In this document: piece after piece, positions 59,401 through 64,000 of the stretch
Layout of the letters: each line of letters begins with the position of its first letter
Numbering within the stretch: position 1 is the stretch's first letter
Origin: Toxoplasma gondii ME49
Lineage: Eukaryota > Apicomplexa > Conoidasida > Eucoccidiorida > Sarcocystidae
Assembly (NCBI RefSeq): GCF_000006565.2
Contig: NC_031472.1
Span: 1,544,227 to 1,608,226 of the forward strand
Direction of reading: 5' to 3'
Length of the DNA: 64,000 nucleotides
Position numbers and translations under genes: made by a program
Notes under the pieces: model-generated
Seen by the model: only the letters and a program-made list of their open reading frames with translations
Databases searched by the model: none
What the model was told of the DNA's origin: nothing

Positions 59401-62400
59401 TAATGATGGTTAAATAGCGAAATGGAAAGCGGCTGGGCTACATGAAGAGACCGGAACAGATTCACATGCATGTATTTCGCCAGCGGACTCCACCGGAACA
59501 CTCAGAGCCGCAAATCCACATATACATCCATACATGGGTGTCGATATAAACGTGTATGCAACCCCATACATTTGTTTGTTTACAAGTATAGGCAAAAAAA
59601 CATTATGAAAGACATATATATTCATATATAGATATATAGATATAGATACATGTGTACGTACACGCACATGTATATACGTCGGACTGTGTGTGGTTTCCGT
59701 AGGTTTGCATGAATGAATTTTCGTTTTATACTGTCACTTGCGTCGCGCGTCGTGTGCCTGGCTTTAGCGCGGGGAGCTCACCGGTGAGAAAGACGGACTT
59801 TTTCGCCTCGATCATTTTATCGAGGAGAAACGCGGCCCTTGCGAACTCCTTGGTGGGGACGAGAAGTGAGAAGAACGGCTGACGGGGGTCGTAGGAGAAG
59901 GCAGGGACGACGGCCTCCCAGGAGAGAAACGCATGCAGAGTTTTTCGAGCTTTTTCCAGCTCCGACGCCTCCCAGCCTGTACCGAACTTCGTTTCGCCAA
60001 AGGTCGTTCTGCCGGCTCCCGAGCTTCGCCTGGTCCGCTTGAGAGCTTCTCGGTCTTCCTCGGAGCCAGGGCCGTTGACCTGTCCCCCGCCACCCTCTCT
60101 GCATGCTTCGCGAGAGGGGGAAGTCTGGGAGAAGAACTTGGAGTAGCCTACACCGAAGACGGATTCAAAGTTGAGAGCGAAGTCGAATACGTCGTCTCCG
60201 CGAGGAAGCGTAAGACGATCTTGAAAGAACTCCTCCACGAGCTTTCCGAAGAAACGCGAGGAACGCGACTTCAAGGCTCCTCCGAAGGACCATATGAAAG
60301 AGAACGCGAAGGCAGGGAGAAGCAGGAGTCGCAGGAGATCCGGAGAAATATCCAGAGCAGTGCAACATGCAGAATGCCGAGGGGAAGCTGCTTCTGAGAA
60401 TGGCGTCGTTGTCGTTCGCCGCCGACCTGCACACGAAGAAGGAATTCAGAAATTCAGCTTTAGCACACTTGCGCGGTATCGGATGAGAGTCACCAGGGAG
60501 ACTGTCTCCCCTGGAAATTCTGTACCTTCTCTTTGCAGGACACAGAGACGGCTGGAGCTGTCTTTCTGGAACGAGAAAGTCGCACAAGTTTTTGCGACCA
60601 GCGTGAGCGTCTCACGAGAGAACGGGAGAGGGAACTCCTCGACGGGAGCGGGGAGGAAACAGAAGAGAGAGACGCAGGAAAAGAGAAGAGAGAGGGAGAG
60701 CATTGACAGAGATAGGGCAGAGAAGAAGCAGAGTTAGATATGAGGATGGAACAGAGAGATGCGCTAGGCCGGCGAGAGAGAGAGACAGAGGAGCGAGGTG
60801 AGAGAGAGAGAGACAGAGGAGAGATGCGAGAGAGAGAGACAGAGGAGAGATGCGAAAGAGAGAGACATAGAGGAGAGATGCGAGAGAGAGAGACATAGAG
60901 GAGAGATGCGAGAGAGAGAGACATAGAGGAGAGATGCGAGAGAGAGAGACATAGAGGAGAGATGCGAGAGAGAGAGACATAGAGGACAGATGCGAGAGAG
61001 AGAGACATAGAGGAGAGATGCGAGAGAGAGAGACATAGAGGAGAGATGCGAGAGAGAGAGACAGAGGAGAGATGCGAGAGAGAGAGAGACAGAGGAGAGA
61101 GAGGCGAGAGAGAGAGACATAGAGGAGAGATGCGAGAGAGAGAGACATAGAGGCGAGATGCGAGAGAGAGAGACATAGAGGAGAGATGCGAGAGAGAGAG
61201 AGACAGAGGGAGGGAAGACGGCGAAAGGAGAGAACAGAGAGAACAGCAGACGAGACATGCATGTAAAAAACGACGGATTTGCTGCGGAGTATGCATGCCT
61301 GCGTTGAAGGCGCGATCGTCTTTGGGGCCATCGGATTCGAGTCTTTGCTCGGCTGCCGGGTCGAGAGGAATGTGGAGAACAGCTTGCAGAATGTTGCAGA
61401 GAGAAGACACAAGTGAAAGGAGGGGAGACGCAATTTCGCTCTCGAGCGTTTCCGCCTGGAAGTGTGTCAAAGTCGCGGGAACAACGAGCCGGAAGTACTC
61501 AAACAGGTCTTCTCGGAGCTCTTCAGTGAAGGGATCGTGTGGAAGGCTGCGACAAAGAAAGAGAAGAAAGAGACAGACAAATGTTGGAGTGCAGTGCTGT
61601 CTCCCCCTCTCTCGCTTCCTTCGCCACGACGCGGTTCTTCTCTCTCCCTCCATCTCTCTTCTCTTCGTCGACTCCTTCTCTCTTCCTCTCGCTCTCTTTC
61701 TTTTCTCCACAACTGCATGCACCCCCCTCACATGCATCCGTGGACAGATAGATGTAGTTGCATGTGCCGACCCCCGTGCAGCTACAGAAGCGCATTCTTC
61801 ACTGCACTGCGTCTCTGGAGCCGAGGGACTCAGAGCGACCTAAGAGCAACGCCTTTTTCTCCTGCCTGAACGCGCAGGTGCATGCAGGTGCTCAGCTTTG
61901 CTGGAAAGCCTCCAGCTGCGTTGTCTTCACCCAGAGGCTTCTCCCTCCGACTCTTCTCTCGCGACCCATTTACCGATTCAGCCAGCTGCGGACGAGGCTC
62001 TCCCAGGAGACGCCGCGGCTCGGAAAGTGCAACATCCCGCATCTGCTGATTGTCGCTGGAGACGCTGCTTGAAGATCCGTCACCTCGAACAGAAGTCGCA
62101 TCTCGGGACGCAGTTTGATTCGCTCCCCTGCGAAAAACATGACCACGAACATGCCAGTCATCGATGTCAAACCAAGAGCTCCACAAATATTCAGCCTTCG
62201 TTGAAATACATATATATTTGTATATATTTGTATATATTTATATAGGTAGAATTAAAGACGCATGCATGCTTGTACCTGACATGTATCTGTATATATCTCT
62301 CCTCATTCAGCTACCTGTAGGCTGCAGTACAAATGCATGCATGGTTTTTGTATGTTTGTGTATGCATGTGGATGCATTCACTTGAGTGTTGAGAGAAGTA

Positions 62401-64000
62401 CAGCTGTGTGAGGCTTCGTTGTTGCATCTGTTTCGGCGAGGCCGCGAGGAAGCGCCAAGGGAGAACGAACCGTTTGGAAGGCAGAGCATCTGGTTGTCGT
62501 CCAAGGCGGTATTCATGCTTTCGATCCAGAGAGAGTCGACAGGGCCGTCGAAGATAATCCACTTCGGAGAGCCTGTCTCGGTCGCTGCGAACTCTCTGAC
62601 CATGCGTGATGCGACTCCGTCCGACCATTCTTGCGTGAGAGAATCGACTTTTCCAAAGAGCGCAGAAATCGACAGCGCCTTCGGATTCACAACTCGGTAA
62701 TACACCGCATACATCTCGTTGCCCCCCCCAGCCGCAGGCTCCGCGTCTCCTTCCTCGTTTTCCATACCTCCTTCGCTTTCTTCTTCGCTCGCTTCTTCGC
62801 TTTCTTCTTCGCTCGCTTCTTCGCTCTCCTCTGCGCTCTCTGCTTCTGCAGTTCGCCGTCGACCTCTTGCCCGAACTGCGGCGAAAGATGCCCTCGAAGT
62901 ACGACTGGCGAAGCGCCCGGAAAACGCCTCAGCTGCGCGCTGCCTGCCGGCCGGACGCCTGCGCCTGGACGCGGAGCGCTTCGACGCGTTCATTCGTTTC
63001 GGCGAGCGAGCCAAACGAGAAAGAATGTCTGCAAGCAGCAGAATCGCGGTGCTCTTCCCACTCATCGGCGCACCCAGAAGAACCGTCCCCATGCGCGCAA
63101 GCAGCAGCTGCGACAGCTGACGCGTTGCCGTCAGACTCGAGGCAGACGCCTGCAAACTGAAAACACAAAATCCACACGCTTACCCACTTCAGAAGGTGAC
63201 GCTCGAGACCTTCAACGACTCCAGATCATATCCCTATACATATATATATATATATATATATTATTTATATATATGTATATTATGTATAAAAAAATATATT
63301 ATATCTATATCTATATATATACACGATAAAATATATATATATATGTGTATGTATACAATATATCTGAATATAATATATATAATATAAATATAACCATTAC
63401 AAACGTACATTATATATATATATATGTATATGTATGCGTGGTATATGCCTGCCCGTTTTTGTGAGGCGAGAGAAGAGTGAACCATTGAGGTTCACCTGCA
63501 GACGTGAATGCAGCCGCATGTTTCGGTGTAACGAACATGTGAGCTGGAGAGAAGCGAGCAGACGCGAAAGTTTTTCGTTCGCGCAGCGAAACGCAGAAGC
63601 GAAGGTGAGCGTCCATTCAGAAAAACGGCACCACTGGGGAACGCACAAATCCGTCCGAAGTTCACCAAGGGTGTGGTGCACACAGGTGTACATACAGAAC
63701 AACATACACATGCCGACAGATGTGCATAAGCAAATATGCTGTCACAACGAACATGCATGCGCTCATTCGTAGGGATCTACGAGAGCGACTTCAGACACAA
63801 GCAGAAATCAACAGGGATGCAATAAAAGGAACGAATGCAGAGATAGAGGCATGTCGATGTATATATGTGATGCATCCGATTCCTTTCTTTTTCAAGAGCC
63901 GACCCCCGCTCTTCAACTGCAGCAAAGTAGGCATCTTTAAACTCTTCGTCGCTTTCTGCTTCGCCGCAGTACGAAGGAAAAAAATCCGAGAGCGTCGAGT
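35622..64000 (-). CDS. Axonemal-type dynein heavy chain (AAA2 to C-terminus), 5' end outside window
   Basis: Minus-strand exons, phases checked: 63543-63496, 63149-62471, 62127-61974, 61546-61275, 60426-59782, 58918-58755, 57884-57765, 57247-57044, 55594-55540, 55204-55060, 54622-54112, 53890-53630, 53306-52707, 52001-51834, 51519-51363, 50873-50721, 50137-50056, 49136-48992, 48606-48415, 48128-47892, 47464-47249, 46067-45879, 45348-45199, 44665-44201, 43499-43206, 42959-42655, 42437-42162, 41651-41498, 40969-40699, 39552-39381, 38102-37954, 37274-37018, 36445-36210, 35725-35622 (TGA). They code about 2,740 residues. Motifs: AAA2 P-loop GAPMSGKST and [12 protein letters not shown]3 GAVSSGKTT and [11 protein letters not shown]4 GVGGTGKQT and FLLTETQI; stalk helices around [17 protein letters not shown]5 [15 protein letters not shown]6 [11 protein letters not shown]-terminal [40 protein letters not shown] and [13 protein letters not shown]. 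These are typical of axonemal dyneins, which slide doublet microtubules; an inner-arm type seems likelier. Unresolved: the part beyond 63.9 kb, the 61275/60426 join, and an exon between 39381 and 38102. Confidence 0.93.
38493..38584 (+). pseudogene. Nuclear fragment of mitochondrial cytochrome b (C-terminal end with stop)
   Basis: The plus strand translates to [17 protein letters not shown], then further residues ending in TTTATACTAA. It matches the C-terminus of coccidian cytochrome b (IPQATYILYGRLATI, ending in LY-stop). The DNA match seems to run through the stop codon. The fragment lies antisense in the dynein gene between exons 39552-39381 and 38102-37954. Confidence 0.8.
39666..39677. 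repeat. Run of 12 G
   Basis: A homopolymer of twelve guanines on the plus strand, in the dynein intron between exons 40969-40699 and 39552-39381. It could vary in length or be a sequencing/assembly weak point. Confidence 0.85.
41886..42082. repeat. (TA)n tracts in dynein intron
   Basis: (TA)n at about 41886-41966 and again at 42038-42082, separated by TGTGTGCACATATGCATGTG-type sequence. Both lie in the intron between exons 42437-42162 and 41651-41498. Confidence 0.85.
47718..47852. repeat. (TTTA)n-rich tract in dynein intron
   Basis: About 135 bp of T/A with TTTATTTAT and TATCTATT units, in the intron between exons 48128-47892 and 47464-47249. Confidence 0.75.
48640..48990. repeat. Purine-rich tract in dynein intron
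   Basis: The plus strand is strongly A/G-biased (GAGAGA, AAAAGCGA and GAAGGAGAGAAGG words) across most of the 385-bp intron between exons 49136-48992 and 48606-48415. The dynein transcript is therefore C/U-rich here. Confidence 0.6.
50519..50582. repeat. (TA)n microsatellite in dynein intron
   Basis: Alternating TATATA with CGTATATATGT interruptions, between exons 50873-50721 and 50137-50056. Confidence 0.8.
51010..51260. repeat. Purine-rich tract in dynein intron
   Basis: About 250 bp of AGAGAGGAAG-type sequence on the plus strand, in the stalk-region intron between exons 51519-51363 and 50873-50721. Confidence 0.6.
53399..53487. repeat. TATC/TATG/(TA)n microsatellite in dynein intron
   Basis: TATATCTATATC steps, then four TATG repeats, then (TA)n, all within the 323-bp intron between exons 53890-53630 and 53306-52707. 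Confidence 0.85.
55813..55885. repeat. (TA)n microsatellite in dynein intron
   Basis: Alternating TA broken by CATATATA and AAATACATA. It lies in the same 1.45 kb intron as the first cytochrome b fragment. Confidence 0.85.
56066..56190 (+). pseudogene. Nuclear fragment of mitochondrial cytochrome b (N-terminal part)
   Basis: The plus strand translates to [12 protein letters not shown], then [15 protein letters not shown], then TGVTLA. This matches the start of apicomplexan cytochrome b as I know it (SLFRAHLVFYRC, NSSYNFGFLVAMTFV, TGITLA), with scattered substitutions. Similarity begins and ends abruptly, and the rest of the gene is absent. The fragment lies in the dynein intron between exons 57247-57044 and 55594-55540, antisense to dynein. 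Confidence 0.85.
57448..57535. repeat. (TGTA)n tetranucleotide repeat in dynein intron
   Basis: ATGTATGT/ACATGTATGT units, about 20 copies with interruptions, between exons 57884-57765 and 57247-57044. Confidence 0.85.
57900..58170. repeat. Purine-rich tract in dynein intron
   Basis: About 270 bp of GAAGAGAGAAGAC-like sequence on the plus strand, just upstream, in the sense direction, of the acceptor of exon 57884-57765. On the transcript it is an extended pyrimidine tract. Confidence 0.6.
58330..58530. repeat. TATATC microsatellite with a 78-bp direct duplication
   Basis: TATATCTATATC units. A block containing AAATCTATATCTTTATCTAT occurs twice, at about 58401 and 58479, with almost no differences, so a longer segment was duplicated in tandem. 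Confidence 0.75.
60775..61215. repeat. 28-bp minisatellite, about 15 copies
   Basis: Units built of ATGCGAGAGAGAGAGACAT plus AGAGGAGAG recur every 28 bp with small deletions (some copies 26 or 30 bp). On the minus strand the array stays open in several frames and yields [13 protein letters not shown] junk peptides. It lies inside the dynein intron between exons 61546-61275 and 60426-59782. Confidence 0.9.
62471..63149 (-). other. Dynein AAA2 exon with a charge-segregated insertion
   Basis: This exon codes the AAA2 Walker A motif (GAPMSGKST, about 63074-63048) and Walker B (WIIFDGPVD). Between them lies an extra stretch of about 90 residues, first Arg/Ala-rich ([14 protein letters not shown]) and then Glu/Ser-rich ([15 protein letters not shown]), at about 63010-62700. 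At the DNA level the acidic part contains a 24-bp tandem duplication near 62775-62822. Confidence 0.85.
63236..63435. repeat. Compound (TA)n block in dynein intron
   Basis: About 200 bp that is nearly all A and T, with several TATATA runs separated by short A- or TAA-rich pieces. It lies between exons 63543-63496 and 63149-62471, close to the AAA2 exon. Confidence 0.8.

Noticed and set aside
60490..61737. 415- and 273-codon serine/leucine-rich frames on the minus strand
   Set aside because: They are translations of the 28-bp minisatellite inside a dynein intron.

Overview
The window reads as nuclear DNA of a tissue-cyst coccidian (Toxoplasma/Hammondia/Neospora group). The evidence is GC-neutral DNA with intron-rich genes and canonical GT-AG introns, dense (TA)n microsatellites and TGCATGC words. 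It also carries fragments resembling coccidian mitochondrial cytochrome b and an AT-rich block resembling apicoplast rDNA. The species cannot be fixed by reading alone. All gene models below were built by hand from reading frame, splice-site consensus, intron phase and family motifs.

Layout: (1) 18-5653, plus strand: the 3' part of a large Pol5/MYBBP1A-like nucleolar protein gene, whose 5' end lies outside the window. (2) 9065-11512, minus strand: a three-exon gene for a 363-residue hydrophilic protein with ubiquitin-interacting-motif-like segments. It converges with gene 1. (3) 16930-26054, minus strand: a kinesin-13 gene of about 11 exons plus a probable 5' exon, with an unusually long disordered insertion coded by one 2.5 kb GC-rich exon. 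(4) 26.1-32.9 kb: a long divergent intergenic region that contains an apicoplast-like insertion at 29.40-29.71 kb. (5) 32861-34465, plus strand: a two-exon gene for a secreted cysteine-rich/EGF-like protein with four 36-bp acidic repeats. (6) 35622 to beyond 64000, minus strand: an axonemal-type dynein heavy chain from just before AAA2 to the C-terminus, in at least 34 readable exons coding about 2,740 residues. AAA1 and the tail lie beyond the window.

Biologically the window pairs two microtubule motors, a depolymerising kinesin-13 and an axonemal dynein. In coccidia axonemal dynein should matter only in the flagellated microgamete (inference). The other genes are a ribosome-biogenesis/nucleolar factor, a possible ubiquitin-binding protein and a probable secretory-organelle or vacuole protein. 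The most unusual sequence features are two separate cytochrome b fragments inside dynein introns, the apicoplast-like rRNA/tRNA fragment, two strong inverted repeats, a 28-bp minisatellite in a dynein intron, and stop codons that overlap good splice donors in two genes. I found no complete RNA gene, CRISPR array, transposase or retroelement.
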